In this document: piece after piece, positions 7,761 to 16,033 of the stretch
How positions within the stretch are numbered: position 1 is the stretch's first letter
How the letters are laid out: every line of letters starts with the position of its first letter
From: Pseudomonadota bacterium
GTDB taxonomy: Bacteria > Pseudomonadota > Alphaproteobacteria > Caulobacterales > Caulobacteraceae
Direction of reading: 5' to 3'
Length of the DNA: 30,975 nt
Assembly: GCA_023428785.1 (NCBI GenBank)
Contig: JAEYWU010000080.1
Span: forward strand, 1-30,975
Translations under genes and position numbers: made by a program
Notes under the pieces: model-generated
Seen by the model: only the letters and a program-made list of their open reading frames with translations
The model's database searches: none
Told to the model about the DNA's origin: nothing

Positions 7761-10675
7761 CAGGGAGCCTCCTCGATGACGGGAGCGGGAGGGGGCTGTG
7801 TCCCCTTGCTCAGCCGGGGCCGCCGCAGCGACTGGTGGGCGAGCGCGATGAGGATCAGCAGGGTCGCGCCGAGAACCAGAACGACCACGCCAAGATCGAA
7901 CAGTACCGCTGTCGCCATAGGCAGTCGGCCGATAACCGGAAGATCCACATACTGGAAATAGGACGTCAGGAACGGATAGCCGAACAGCCAGGAGCCTGCC
8001 CCTGTAAGGCAGGCGATCAGCAAGCCAAGTCCGACCCATGAGAGAGGACGAACCCGTAGGCGGTCCTCAACCCAGCGCGCGCCCGAGCCCATGTAGAGGA
8101 GGATGAAGGCGATCGAGAGGGCCACGCCGGCGGCGAATCCGCCCCCCGGCAGATCGTGGCCACGAAGGAAGAGGTGGGCCGACAGGACCAGAATGAATGG
8201 AAACAGCCCGTTCATGACAACGCGGGGAATTAGCATGGCGTCCGACAGGGTCGTGCCTGCCGAATGGTTGTCGCGAAGATCGTCGTTGGCGTTCTGGCGC
8301 AGCTGCTGGTCCGGCTGGGGCAGGCTGTCGGGGGCCGGCCGAAACCGCCGCAGCAAGGCGAAGATCGTCAGGCCCACGATGCCGAGCACGGTGATCTCTC
8401 CGAACGTGTCGAACGCCCTGAAATCCACCAGCAAGACATTGACGATGTTGCGACCGCCGCCCTGCTCATACGAGTGCTCGATGAAGAAGGTAGAGATGGA
8501 GGTCAGGTCCCGGGGAATCGTCATCACGGCGAACGCCGTCAGCGCTATCCCCGCGCCGGCGAGGGTCGCGATCACCAGGTCCAGCCGACGCCGCCGTCTG
8601 CTCTGAGCCCGGTTGGCGCTCGAGGGCGGCAGGAAGTCGAGGCGTTTCGGCAACCACCGCAGTCCCAACAGCAACAGCACGGTGGTGACGATCTCGACCA
8701 GCAACTGTGTCACGGCCAGGTCCGGCGCCGACAGCCAGACGAAGGTTAAGCAGCTCACCAGCCCCGCGGCGCCCATGAGAATGACCGCCGCGAGCCGGTG
8801 ATATTTCGCCTGCCACGCGGCGCCGACGGCGCAGGCGCAACCAATGAGCCACAACAGGGCGAAGCCCGGATCGATCTGTCCGAACGCCGCGCCCGCCTCG
8901 GCCGGGATCATCCGCCGGCCGCCCACCGCCAGCACCGCCGCGACGATAGCGACCACCACCAGGGCGCGGAGTTGGGCCTGCAGCCGCACCGCTCCGAAAA
9001 TCGTTTCCAGACGCCTGGCCCCATGGCGAGCCGAGGTCATGACCGCGTCGAACATCAGTCCGCCGTTGAAGCGGCTGAACACCTTGGGGCCGCCGCGGGG
9101 GTTGGTGTTGATCACTTGGCGGAACCGAAGATACAGCACCACGCCGCCGACCAGGGCCGTCAGGCTCATCAGCAGGGGCGGATTGAACCCGTGCCAGACC
9201 TTGAGGCTGTAGTAGGGCGTCTGGTCCCCAAGCACCGCATGCACCGCCGTGGCCAGATAGGGGCCGATGGTGAGCCCAGGGATCACCCCGATGACGACGC
9301 AGGCCAGGACCAGCAGCTCGATCGGAAAGCGCATCCATCGGGGCGGCTCATGCGGCGTCCGGTCCAGTCCCACCGGCGCGGGTCCAAAGAAGGTCTGGTG
9401 GATGAACCGGAGCGAATAGAGCACGCTGAACGCGCTTGCCACCGTGGCCATAACCGGGAGGGCGTAGCTCAGATAGCTGCCGCCGCTGTTTTCCAGCGCC
9501 TCGGCCAGGAACATCTCCTTGGACAGGAAGCCGTTCAGCAGGGGCACCCCGGCCATGGCGCCGGCCGCGACCGTGGCGAGCGTGGCCGTGATGGGCATGA
9601 ACCGGTAGAGGCCGCTCAACCGGCGCAGGTCTCGCGTTCCGGTCTCGTGATCAATGATCCCCGCGGCCATGAACAGCGAGGCCTTGAAGGGGGCGTGGTT
9701 GACCGTGTGGAAGATGGCGGCGACCAGGGCCAGCGGCGTTCCAAGGCCCAGGAGGACCATAATCAGGCCCAGATGGCTGATGGTCGAATAGGCCAGCAGA
9801 CCCTTGAGGTCGTGCTGGAAGATGGCGCTGTAGGCGCCCACCAGCAGGGTCGCCATGCCGGCGGTGCCGACGATCATGTACCAGGCCGGCGTCCCGGCGA
9901 GCGCCGGCCACAGCAGGATCAGCAGGAACACCCCGGCCTTCACCATGGTTGCCGAGTGGAGGTAGGCGCTAACCGGCGTCGGCGCCGACATGGCCCGCGG
10001 CAGCCAGAAATGGAACGGAAACTGCGCGCTCTTGGTCAGGGCACCGGCCAGCACCAGCAGAAGGGCTGGCAGGTAGAGGGGGCTGGACTTGATGAGATCG
10101 CCCGAGGCCAGCACGACGTCCAGATCGAAGCTGCCGGCGATCTGGCCCAGAAGCACCATCCCGACCAGCAGGCAGAGCCCGCCGGTCGCCGTGACCGTCA
10201 GCGCCATCCGGGCCCCTTCGCGGGCCGCCGTGCTGTGATGCCAGTAGCCGATCAGCAGGAAGGAGAAGAGGCTGGTCAACTCCCAGAAAACCACCAGCTG
10301 GATGATGTTCCCCGAGATCACCACCCCGAGCATCGCCCCCATGAAGGCCAGCAGGAAGGAGAAGAAGCGGGGAACCGGATCGGTCGCGGCCATGTAGTAG
10401 CGCGCGTAAAGGATCACCAGGACGCCGATGCCCAGCACCAGCATCGAGAACAGCCACGCCAGGCCGTCGAGCCGGAGGACGATGTTTAGCCCCAGCGAGG
10501 GCAGCCAGCTGAGCTCGTAGCGGACGATCCCGCCGTCAGCGACGGCCGGATAGAGCAGGATGGCGCAGACCAGCCCGGCCAGGGCCACGGTCCACGACAA
10601 CCCCGCCGCCGCGTTCCTCGCGCGCGTCGGCAGAAAGCCGGCCAGAATCGCCCCCAGAAAGGGCGCCGCAGCCAT
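7760..10675 (-). CDS. mnhA: Mrp/Mnh antiporter fused subunits A and B
   Basis: A 971-residue protein and the first gene of the operon. The N-terminal two-thirds is the NuoL-like MnhA domain: VFWELTSLFSFLLIGYWHH, TKSAQFPFHFWLPRAMSAPTPVSAYLHSATMVKAGVFLL and FKASLFMAAGIIDHETGTRD carry the conserved membrane glutamate, lysines and histidine. Around residues 610-690 comes the MnhA C-terminal (DUF4040) part, with SAPDLAVTQLLVEIVTTVLLLL. From about residue 820 there is a fused MnhB domain (RVVMNGLFPFILVLSAHLFLRGHDLPGGGFAAG). A and B are thus one polypeptide, the group 2 (Pha-type) arrangement. The complex expels Na+ or K+ in exchange for protons and supports pH and salt homeostasis. ATG 10675 is the first ATG; the in-frame upstream codons VIPERDLLTI look protein-like, so a non-ATG start slightly upstream is possible. 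Confidence 0.94.
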   Translation of the reverse strand: MAAAPFLGAILAGFLPTRARNAAAGLSWTVALAGLVCAILLYPAVADGGIVRYELSWLPSLGLNIVLRLDGLAWLFSMLVLGIGVLVILYARYYMAATDPVPRFFSFLLAFMGAMLGVVISGNIIQLVVFWELTSLFSFLLIGYWHHSTAAREGARMALTVTATGGLCLLVGMVLLGQIAGSFDLDVVLASGDLIKSSPLYLPALLLVLAGALTKSAQFPFHFWLPRAMSAPTPVSAYLHSATMVKAGVFLLILLWPALAGTPAWYMIVGTAGMATLLVGAYSAIFQHDLKGLLAYSTISHLGLIMVLLGLGTPLALVAAIFHTVNHAPFKASLFMAAGIIDHETGTRDLRRLSGLYRFMPITATLATVAAGAMAGVPLLNGFLSKEMFLAEALENSGGSYLSYALPVMATVASAFSVLYSLRFIHQTFFGPAPVGLDRTPHEPPRWMRFPIELLVLACVVIGVIPGLTIGPYLATAVHAVLGDQTPYYSLKVWHGFNPPLLMSLTALVGGVVLYLRFRQVINTNPRGGPKVFSRFNGGLMFDAVMTSARHGARRLETIFGAVRLQAQLRALVVVAIVAAVLAVGGRRMIPAEAGAAFGQIDPGFALLWLIGCACAVGAAWQAKYHRLAAVILMGAAGLVSCLTFVWLSAPDLAVTQLLVEIVTTVLLLLGLRWLPKRLDFLPPSSANRAQSRRRRRLDLVIATLAGAGIALTAFAVMTIPRDLTSISTFFIEHSYEQGGGRNIVNVLLVDFRAFDTFGEITVLGIVGLTIFALLRRFRPAPDSLPQPDQQLRQNANDDLRDNHSAGTTLSDAMLIPRVVMNGLFPFILVLSAHLFLRGHDLPGGGFAAGVALSIAFILLYMGSGARWVEDRLRVRPLSWVGLGLLIACLTGAGSWLFGYPFLTSYFQYVDLPVIGRLPMATAVLFDLGVVVLVLGATLLILIALAHQSLRRPRLSKGTQPPPAPVIEEAP

Positions 10676-10866
10676 GATGGTCAGAAGGTCACGCTCGGGG
10701 ATGACGGGACGTCTCCGAATAGGGGCTTGCCGATTCCGGCGGGGGTCCGTTTAACGTACCGGCGCGTTGGAGGATCACAATATCGGCGAAGTGGCGCAAC
10801 GCGACCGCTATCTCTCTACAATCCGGCGCCGGAGACGACGCCACCGACAGCAAGGCAACGCCTCCC

Positions 10867-11295
10867 ATGCCCCGCGCCACCATCCAGCTCTATGATCGGC
10901 CAGGTGATGCGCGTCGCGCGGTCGAGGATTTGCATGCCGTGGGGTTGGGCGACGTGAATGTCGGCTCGCTCATCATGGGTGCGAACGGTTCTTCAGGCGT
11001 CGATGAGGAAGCCGCCTCGGTCGACGATAGCCCCCGCCAGGGGCGGGTTCTGATCCCTGACCTCGGACCCGCCCTCATCACCGGCTGGTTGGCCGACCCA
11101 TTTCCATCCGCTCCCGGCTCCGACCTCGGAGCGTGGTTGGGTCAGCTTCTGGAAGTCGCTCGCCCCTCCGCCGCCAAGATCGAACTGATCATCACTACGC
11201 TACGCAGGGGCGGAGGGGTCGTGACGGTGCGGTCGGACGACCGCGTGGGGTCGCCGCCGACGGTCGAAGAGGTCCTTGAAGGGCGGAGTTCGTGA
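10867..11295 (+). CDS. Small stress-type protein, weakly YflT/DUF1269-like
   Basis: A soluble protein of 142 residues with no signal peptide or membrane segment. The N-terminus (IQLYDRPGDARRAVEDLHAVGLGDVNVGSL) has the beta-alpha-beta pattern of heat-induced stress proteins of the YflT/GsiB-neighbour type. The C-terminal part ends in TLRRGGGVVTVRSDD...TVEEVLEG, which resembles the second ferredoxin-like half of those proteins. The similarity is by eye and weak, and no function can be assigned. It starts 191 bases upstream of and divergent from mnhAB, and converges on a universal stress protein remnant, so the local context is stress and ion homeostasis. Confidence 0.6.
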   Translation: MPRATIQLYDRPGDARRAVEDLHAVGLGDVNVGSLIMGANGSSGVDEEAASVDDSPRQGRVLIPDLGPALITGWLADPFPSAPGSDLGAWLGQLLEVARPSAAKIELIITTLRRGGGVVTVRSDDRVGSPPTVEEVLEGRSS

Positions 11296-11298
11296 CGA

Positions 11299-11555
11299 CT
11301 AGCCGGCGTCTCGTTCCCGCTCCGGCCTGACCACCAGTACGTCTCCGGGAACGGCTTGGACAATCCGGGGGCCCTTGCCCTTCACGACCGCATGAAAGAG
11401 TCGGCCGCGCTCGTAGGCGCCTATTACAGTCAGGTCGGCCGCCTTCTCACGAACGTAGCTGCTGAGCATGACTTCGGGAGCGCCGTGCTCGATCAGGGTG
11501 TCGATGCGGCCGCGAATGTCGTCCGGAATGGCCGCACCGGCGAGGGACTCGCGAA
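11299..11555 (-). pseudogene. Universal stress protein, C-terminal fragment cut by IS copy B
   Basis: Reading the minus strand from the IS edge to the TAG at 11301-11299 gives about 85 residues with no internal stop. They contain HGAPEVMLSSYVREKAADLTVIGAYERGRL, then VVKGKGPRIVQAVPGDVLVVRPERE. This is the C-terminal half of a UspA-fold domain: a VIGAYERGR strand-turn in place of the usual VGTHGRSG, then the V..AVPGDVLVV final strand. The N-terminal part, including any ATP-binding residues, is missing and replaced by the IS. No start codon of its own is evident. Usp proteins are cytoplasmic nucleotide-binding stress factors. Confidence 0.8.
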
Positions 11556-12370
11556 GGTGCTGTCAGGCTAACGCTATCAAGTCTCCGGTGAGAAGCTCAG
11601 CAAGAGCCTTCTGGAGTTGGGTTTGATGAAGCCGATCTCGTTCAAGCGCCACCGTTTCCCACCGGATGTGATCCGCCACGCGGTCTGGCTGTATTTTCGG
11701 TTCAGCCTCAGCCTTCGTGATGTCGAGGAAATGCTGGCACAACGCGGGATCGAGGCAAGCTACGAAACGATCCGCTGCTGGACAATCAAGTTTGGACCGC
11801 TGATCGCCCGGCGACTGCGGAAGGGACGGCCGGCGCCCTCCCCTCGATGGCACCTGGATGAGATGGTCTCCTGGATCGGCGGCCGGCGGATGTATCTCTG
11901 GCGCGCGGTCGATGACGAAGGCGAAGTGCTCGACCTGGTCGTTCAACGACGGCGGGACAACGAAGCTGCGCTGAAGCTTCTGAACCGTCTGCTGCGCAAC
12001 CAGCCCGTAGAGCCAGAGCGGATAACCACGGATGGCTTGGCGTCGTATGGGTCGGCGCTTAGGGAACTCGGCCTCGATCAGATCCATCGGCCGGGCCGGC
12101 TCCGGGAGAACAATCGGATCGAGAACTCCCACCTACCGATCCGACGACGAGAGCGACAGCAGCAGCTGTTCAAGAGCCAGCCGTCCGCCCAACGGTTCCT
12201 CACCACCCACGCCGCGATCTACAACACCTTCAACGTCCAAAGACATCTGATCAGCCGCCCCACCCTCCGGCGCTTCCGCACCGAGGCGGATGCGGCATGG
12301 GCAGCAGCTACCGCCTAAAATGGTCGAGGTGGGATGAGTCTCGCCCCGAGGCGGTTAACCTGACAGGACC
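11556..12370 (+). mobile_element. IS6-family insertion sequence, copy B (815 bp)
   Basis: The terminal inverted repeats are GGTGCTGTCAGGCTAACGC on the left and GGTCCTGTCAGGTTAACC on the right (read in reverse complement). The flanking octamers (CTCGCGAA left, CTCGGCGC right) share only the first four bases, so there is no 8-bp target duplication. The left end cuts a universal stress protein gene. The right end supplies the last codons and stop of the helicase gene on the other strand. The orientation is the same as copies A and C. Confidence 0.9.
11626..12318 (+). CDS. IS6-family transposase, copy B
   Basis: A 230-residue DDE transposase, nearly identical to copy C and clearly related to copy A. 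The catalytic signatures are WHLDEM, TTDGLASYG and NNRIENSHLPIRRRER. The start is the ATG giving MKPISFKRH; a TTG nine bases earlier is in frame but less likely. The gene is intact. IS6-family transposases work by copy-in replicative transposition and produce cointegrates or adjacent deletions, which fits the truncated genes on both sides. Confidence 0.94.
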   Translation: MKPISFKRHRFPPDVIRHAVWLYFRFSLSLRDVEEMLAQRGIEASYETIRCWTIKFGPLIARRLRKGRPAPSPRWHLDEMVSWIGGRRMYLWRAVDDEGEVLDLVVQRRRDNEAALKLLNRLLRNQPVEPERITTDGLASYGSALRELGLDQIHRPGRLRENNRIENSHLPIRRRERQQQLFKSQPSAQRFLTTHAAIYNTFNVQRHLISRPTLRRFRTEADAAWAAATA

Positions 12371-14193
12371 CTCGGCGCAACCGTGGGCCGGATTGAAATA
12401 GGCGGGGGCGACGCGATCGACGGCTTTGCTGGCGCCCAGCGATCATGCGACGGGGTGCGAGATGGTGCGCTAGAGTTTTGGACAACCGGCGCTGGCGAAC
12501 TGGCCGATGCCTTTAGCCCGAGCTTCTCGACAAGTGGGGGCGGAATGTCGATCACCTGGCGAGCCCGCGTGATGGCCACGTAAAACAAGCGCAGCTCTGC
12601 GCCGTACTCATTCTCAGCCTTCAGCAGATCCTCATGAGATTGCGACCGTGGCGGTCGGCTCGCTAGGAAGTCATCCGTGAGCTGGACGTTGTTCCATTCG
12701 CGTCCCTTGGCCTTATGCGCCGTCGACAAGACCAGATCCGATTTGTCCTCATCGACAGTGCGATTCAGCGCCCAGATGAGCTGTTTCTCGCCCCTAGCCT
12801 CGACCAAGTTGACGAAGGTCATGAGGTGCTGGCCTTCCTGCGTTTCGGCAAACTCCACCACTTCACGCCAGTCCTGGAAGCCGAAGAAGTCAGGCACAAT
12901 GCTCGGCTGCCCTGCTTTCAAGTCCTGAACCCCGCGAAGCATCGTCATAAGTTCTGACGTGCCGCCTACCAGGTGTGGAAGCCGTCCCTCATCCAGCGCC
13001 GCAATCAGCGAAGACATCACGTTCGCGTTCGTCCTCGAGAGGATGGTGTCGGGTCGACAGGAGCCTACTCGACTGTCTAATCGGTCATTGCCAATCAAAC
13101 GGCTCCGCTCGCCCAGCATGGCAAGTACCTTTGAAGCGGCTTCTGCGATCTGAGGGCCAAACCGGAAGGATTGGCTGAGGGTGACCGCATGCTCCGTTTC
13201 CATTAGCGCCATCGCATTTACAGCGCCGCGCCACTCGTAGATCTGCTGGTGCCTATCACCGACATATACGAGTTGTGCGTCTTGCTTCTTTAGCACCTCC
13301 AACACGACGGGATTTGTGTCCTGCGCCTCATCAAGCAGGATGAAATCCGCCACGATCTCCGGATTGGAAAGGGCCCAGAGCTTGAGATAGCCGTCGTGGC
13401 CCAGCGGCAGATCGTCATCCGGATTGCACATGCGGTCCCACACATGATCGGCGCCGCGTCGAGCGAACTCGTTGACCCGATCGATCACATCGGGCTTCGC
13501 AGACAGCAGCGAGCCATGCCGGGGAACGTGGAGGTCGGAGATGGTCTCGTCCCCGCTCTGAGCAAACCGGCGGACCGTATCCAGAATGAGAAAGGCTTGG
13601 GATCGCGGCTGCAGAACGTGCTGATGATCGACGCGCCAGGCCTTTTTGAGCTCGAGCGCCTCAGCGAGCTTCTGCGCGCTGACCTTCGACGTCATCTTGC
13701 TGAGATTTCCACGCAATGAAGCGGGGGTAGCTCGGAACGCCAGGCTATGGGTCGTTGAACAATCGACCGTAGGCGGGAATTTCTCTTTGGCCTCGGTCAC
13801 GATCGCCTTGTTGAACGCGATATATTGCCCGCGCCGCGAGGTGCTGTGCGACAGCATTTCCAGCGTTGAGGTTTTTCCCGAGCCGGCGAAGGCATTTATA
13901 CGAAGCGATTGCCCGGTCGAGAATGCCTTTAGAGCCTGTTCCTGTTCAGGCGTGGGCTTGTGGCGCGTCGATCTCTTTCCGGCCCTAGGGGGCTGACGCC
14001 CCCCCCTTGGCGGAGGCGACGTCCTTCCCATGGTTTCGCGCACGCGATCCGCGAGATCCTTGGCTCGAGGCACCCGACGGAATGTCAGCTCATGCCCGAT
14101 CGCACGCACGACCGACTGGTCGTTGTGCGCAATGGCCGCCTCAAGGACATCCTCGAGCTGGTCTATCGAAGAAGATAGATAAGGTCGTCTCAT
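12355..14193 (-). CDS. UvrD/Rep superfamily I helicase (Fbh1-like), C-terminus altered by the IS
   Basis: A 612-residue SF1 DNA helicase. After about 75 residues of charged, proline-rich N-terminus come the Q-motif region TPEQEQALKAF, Walker A FAGSGKTS (about 102-109), motif Ia YIAFNKAIVTEAKEKFP, motif II LLDEAQDT (about 288), motif III GDRHQQIYEWRGA, motif IV SQSFRFGPQIA, motif V STAHKAKGREW and motif VI LFYVAITRARQ. YIAFNKA together with STTHSLAFR resembles the Fbh1-like branch. The last five codons and the TAA lie inside IS copy B. The preceding 60 or so residues are a serine/proline-rich tail, so the original C-terminus is probably lost, but all helicase motifs remain and activity is plausible. 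No nuclease partner is next to it in the window. Confidence 0.88.
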   Translation of the reverse strand: MRRPYLSSSIDQLEDVLEAAIAHNDQSVVRAIGHELTFRRVPRAKDLADRVRETMGRTSPPPRGGRQPPRAGKRSTRHKPTPEQEQALKAFSTGQSLRINAFAGSGKTSTLEMLSHSTSRRGQYIAFNKAIVTEAKEKFPPTVDCSTTHSLAFRATPASLRGNLSKMTSKVSAQKLAEALELKKAWRVDHQHVLQPRSQAFLILDTVRRFAQSGDETISDLHVPRHGSLLSAKPDVIDRVNEFARRGADHVWDRMCNPDDDLPLGHDGYLKLWALSNPEIVADFILLDEAQDTNPVVLEVLKKQDAQLVYVGDRHQQIYEWRGAVNAMALMETEHAVTLSQSFRFGPQIAEAASKVLAMLGERSRLIGNDRLDSRVGSCRPDTILSRTNANVMSSLIAALDEGRLPHLVGGTSELMTMLRGVQDLKAGQPSIVPDFFGFQDWREVVEFAETQEGQHLMTFVNLVEARGEKQLIWALNRTVDEDKSDLVLSTAHKAKGREWNNVQLTDDFLASRPPRSQSHEDLLKAENEYGAELRLFYVAITRARQVIDIPPPLVEKLGLKASASSPAPVVQNSSAPSRTPSHDRWAPAKPSIASPPPISIRPTVAPRVLSG

Positions 14194-14373
14194 GGCTAGC
14201 TAGCTGCCGCCCCAATCAGCCGAACACAAGCGACTGTGGTCATTCCCGAATAGAATGAACAGATAGCCGGTGAAGCTGTTGGGTTGTCAAACCAGTGAGC
14301 GTCCTTCGCCAATCAGCGCCGTCTTTCACACGGCGCACAGATCGACGAAGCGATACCCGATGATCCCATTCCG

Positions 14374-14401
14374 AAGTCGCATAAGGCAGCTTATGCGAAA
14401 T
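14374..14401. other. Palindromic dif-like 28-bp site
   Basis: Two 11-bp arms, AAGTCGCATAA and TTATGCGAAAT, flank a 6-bp centre GGCAGC. The inner part is a perfect inverted repeat (CGCATAAG, 4 bases, CTTATGCG). The 11-6-11 layout with CATAA / TTATG inner ends is that of XerC/XerD target sites, including the dif-like sites that flank mobile modules on plasmids. It lies in the 277-base non-coding gap between the helicase and LysR genes. It could instead be a regulator operator or a small hairpin. No second copy was found in the window. Confidence 0.4.
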
Positions 14402-14409
14402 CCTGAGGG

Positions 14410-14438
14410 CCGCTTTGCGCCAGAAGCGGTCATTCGGG
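14410..14438 (+). repeat. Dispersed intergenic repeat, copy 1
   Basis: The core GCGCCAGAAGCGGTCATT lies at 14417-14434. It is preceded by CCGCTTT so that CCGCTT and AAGCGG can pair as a 6-bp stem. Related cores occur at 19403-19420 and 26014-26031, also just 3' of a gene; here the neighbouring gene is the minus-strand LysR gene, which ends at 14471. Confidence 0.6.
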
Positions 14439-14470
14439 CATGTGCGAAAAGCGGACCCAATCCGCTGTTC

Positions 14471-15364
14471 TCAGTCTTGGCGACAGATCTCCCTGACGCA
14501 TGTCCTCAGCCAACGATGAGCTGGGTCGGCGTCCATACGCGGATGCCAAAGCATCGAAACCGTGAACTCCCCAGCCGGCACGGGCAGCGGGAAGCTCAAC
14601 AGCCCCTCGCGAAGGCCGCGAGTGTGGAGATCCGGAACAGTGGCGACCAGGTCGGAGGCTCTCACGAGCGACAGGGCGGCAGAGAACCCGCTGACCAGGC
14701 TCGTCACCTTCCGTTGGGCTCCCGCTAGGAGGAAAGGCCCATCGACCGCGTCCTCCTCCAGGCCCGTCCGTGACACAAGCACATGCTCGGCCTCGGAGTA
14801 GAGGACCGTGGTGACCTCTCCCCGGAGCAGAGGGTGTCCGGCGCGGACGACGCCGACGAGCTGGTCCTTGAACAGCGCCTGGCTGCGCACTTCCGGCCCG
14901 GTCGTTGCCTCTATCACTCCGGTCTCCAAATCCACCCGACCGCTGCGCAGCGGCTCGCTGGTCTTGTCGGGCTTCTGCAGAAAAAACAGCCGGACCCCGG
15001 GCGCTTCTTGGGAGAGGCGAGCGATGAGTCGAGCTCCGAACGTCTCTACGAATCCATCGCTGGTGCGCAGGGTGAAGTTACGGGCGAGCCTCGTCAGGTC
15101 GATTTCCTGGTCCGGACGCAGAATGGCTCCGGCGTCTTCGACCACCTGGCGCACCTTGTCCCGCAGTTCGATGGCGCGCGGCGTGGGAACCAGACCGCGA
15201 CCGGCGCGGGCGAGTAGGGGATCCCCGGTCGTTTCACGCAGGCGGGCGAGCGCCCGGCTCATGGCTGAAGGGCTCAATCGGAGACGGCGGGCAGCGCCGG
15301 CCACGCTGCCTTCAGCGAGCAGGGCGTCGAGGGTGACCAGGAGGTTCAGATCGGGATGCGACAT
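14471..15364 (-). CDS. LysR family transcriptional regulator
   Basis: A 297-residue LysR-type regulator. The N-terminal winged helix-turn-helix reads LNLLVTLDALLAEGSVAGAARRLRLSPSAMSRALARLRETTGDPLLARAGRGLVPT, and the rest forms the two-lobed effector domain (residues about 90-295). The sequence pattern (PDLNLLVTLDALL, then SRALARLRE) is that of the NodD/LinR/PcpR-like group. The start is the ATG giving MSHPDLNLL; an in-frame upstream extension is rejected because the HTH normally starts within ten residues. It is divergent from the cupin and MFS genes with a 117-base intergenic region, the usual arrangement for a regulator controlling the neighbouring operon and itself. Confidence 0.93.
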   Translation of the reverse strand: MSHPDLNLLVTLDALLAEGSVAGAARRLRLSPSAMSRALARLRETTGDPLLARAGRGLVPTPRAIELRDKVRQVVEDAGAILRPDQEIDLTRLARNFTLRTSDGFVETFGARLIARLSQEAPGVRLFFLQKPDKTSEPLRSGRVDLETGVIEATTGPEVRSQALFKDQLVGVVRAGHPLLRGEVTTVLYSEAEHVLVSRTGLEEDAVDGPFLLAGAQRKVTSLVSGFSAALSLVRASDLVATVPDLHTRGLREGLLSFPLPVPAGEFTVSMLWHPRMDADPAHRWLRTCVREICRQD

Positions 15365-15481
15365 GGTCCGCCCCGGGAAGCATCGTTGCGTCGGGTGCAC
15401 TAATAACATGAGAATGACGCGACTTCCGCAATCATCCACGAGCCGACACTTTCTCTTCGACAAAAACTCGGAGCGAGAGAC

Positions 15482-16033
15482 ATGGCGCCGACGAGCCTCC
15501 AGACATTCATCCACGGTGTGCAAAAGCACTGGGGACCGCTAACGACGGACCTGGCGAGCGACTGTCAGAGTCGGATGGAGACGCTGCTCACCGCGTCCGA
15601 CCGTGAAGCCTGGCTTGCCGCCCTGCATCGAGACGCCCCGGCTTCAACGGAACTTCATCGAGACCCCCTGCATGGCTTCATGCTCCTCGCCCACGCGGAG
15701 CAAGCGGGACTTTACAGGCCGCCGCACGACCATGGGCGAAGCTGGGTCCTTTACGGGCTCCAAAAGGGCGAGATGGAGATGGGAACCTACGCCCGTGTGG
15801 AGGGCGGAGACGGCCGGGTTCGCCTCGTGAGGCGTAACGTGACCCGCGTCCGCGCCGGCGAAGCCCAGCTCTACCTGCCCGGCGACATTCACGATACGCG
15901 CTGCGTCAGCGACTCGGCCCTCCTGTTCCGCTTCACCGAGCGCGATCTGAGGGCGGAGGATCGCGAACACCACCGCCTCATTCGCTATGTCGAGCGCGAT
16001 GGCGAATGGACCGTCCCGCAGCTGGCGGCATGA
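15482..16033 (+). CDS. Cupin protein, cysteine dioxygenase-like
   Basis: A soluble 183-residue single-domain cupin. PPHDHGRSWVLYGLQKGEMEMGTY contains the H-x-H of cupin motif 1 followed by the downstream acidic residues. LYLPGDIHDTRC gives the motif-2 histidine, as in cysteine dioxygenase and 3-mercaptopropionate dioxygenase relatives that bind one Fe(II). The substrate cannot be read from the sequence; thiol oxidation is a reasonable guess. The ATG has a GGAGCGAGAGA ribosome site upstream. The stop overlaps the start of the MFS gene (ATGA), so they form an operon, likely controlled by the divergent LysR regulator. Confidence 0.8.
   Translation: MAPTSLQTFIHGVQKHWGPLTTDLASDCQSRMETLLTASDREAWLAALHRDAPASTELHRDPLHGFMLLAHAEQAGLYRPPHDHGRSWVLYGLQKGEMEMGTYARVEGGDGRVRLVRRNVTRVRAGEAQLYLPGDIHDTRCVSDSALLFRFTERDLRAEDREHHRLIRYVERDGEWTVPQLAA

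Noticed and set aside
8466..9338. 290-codon minus-strand frame within mnhAB
   Set aside because: This is an out-of-frame shadow of the fused antiporter gene, of low-complexity composition.
8798..10489. 563-codon + strand open frame opposite mnhAB
   Set aside because: It is dominated by Gln, Arg, Gly, Glu and His with no family pattern; it mirrors the hydrophobic codons of the real antiporter gene.
15365..15481. LysR binding site (T-N11-A) in the divergent LysR-cupin region
   Set aside because: Several loose T-N11-A matches exist but none has convincing dyad symmetry, so no specific site is claimed.
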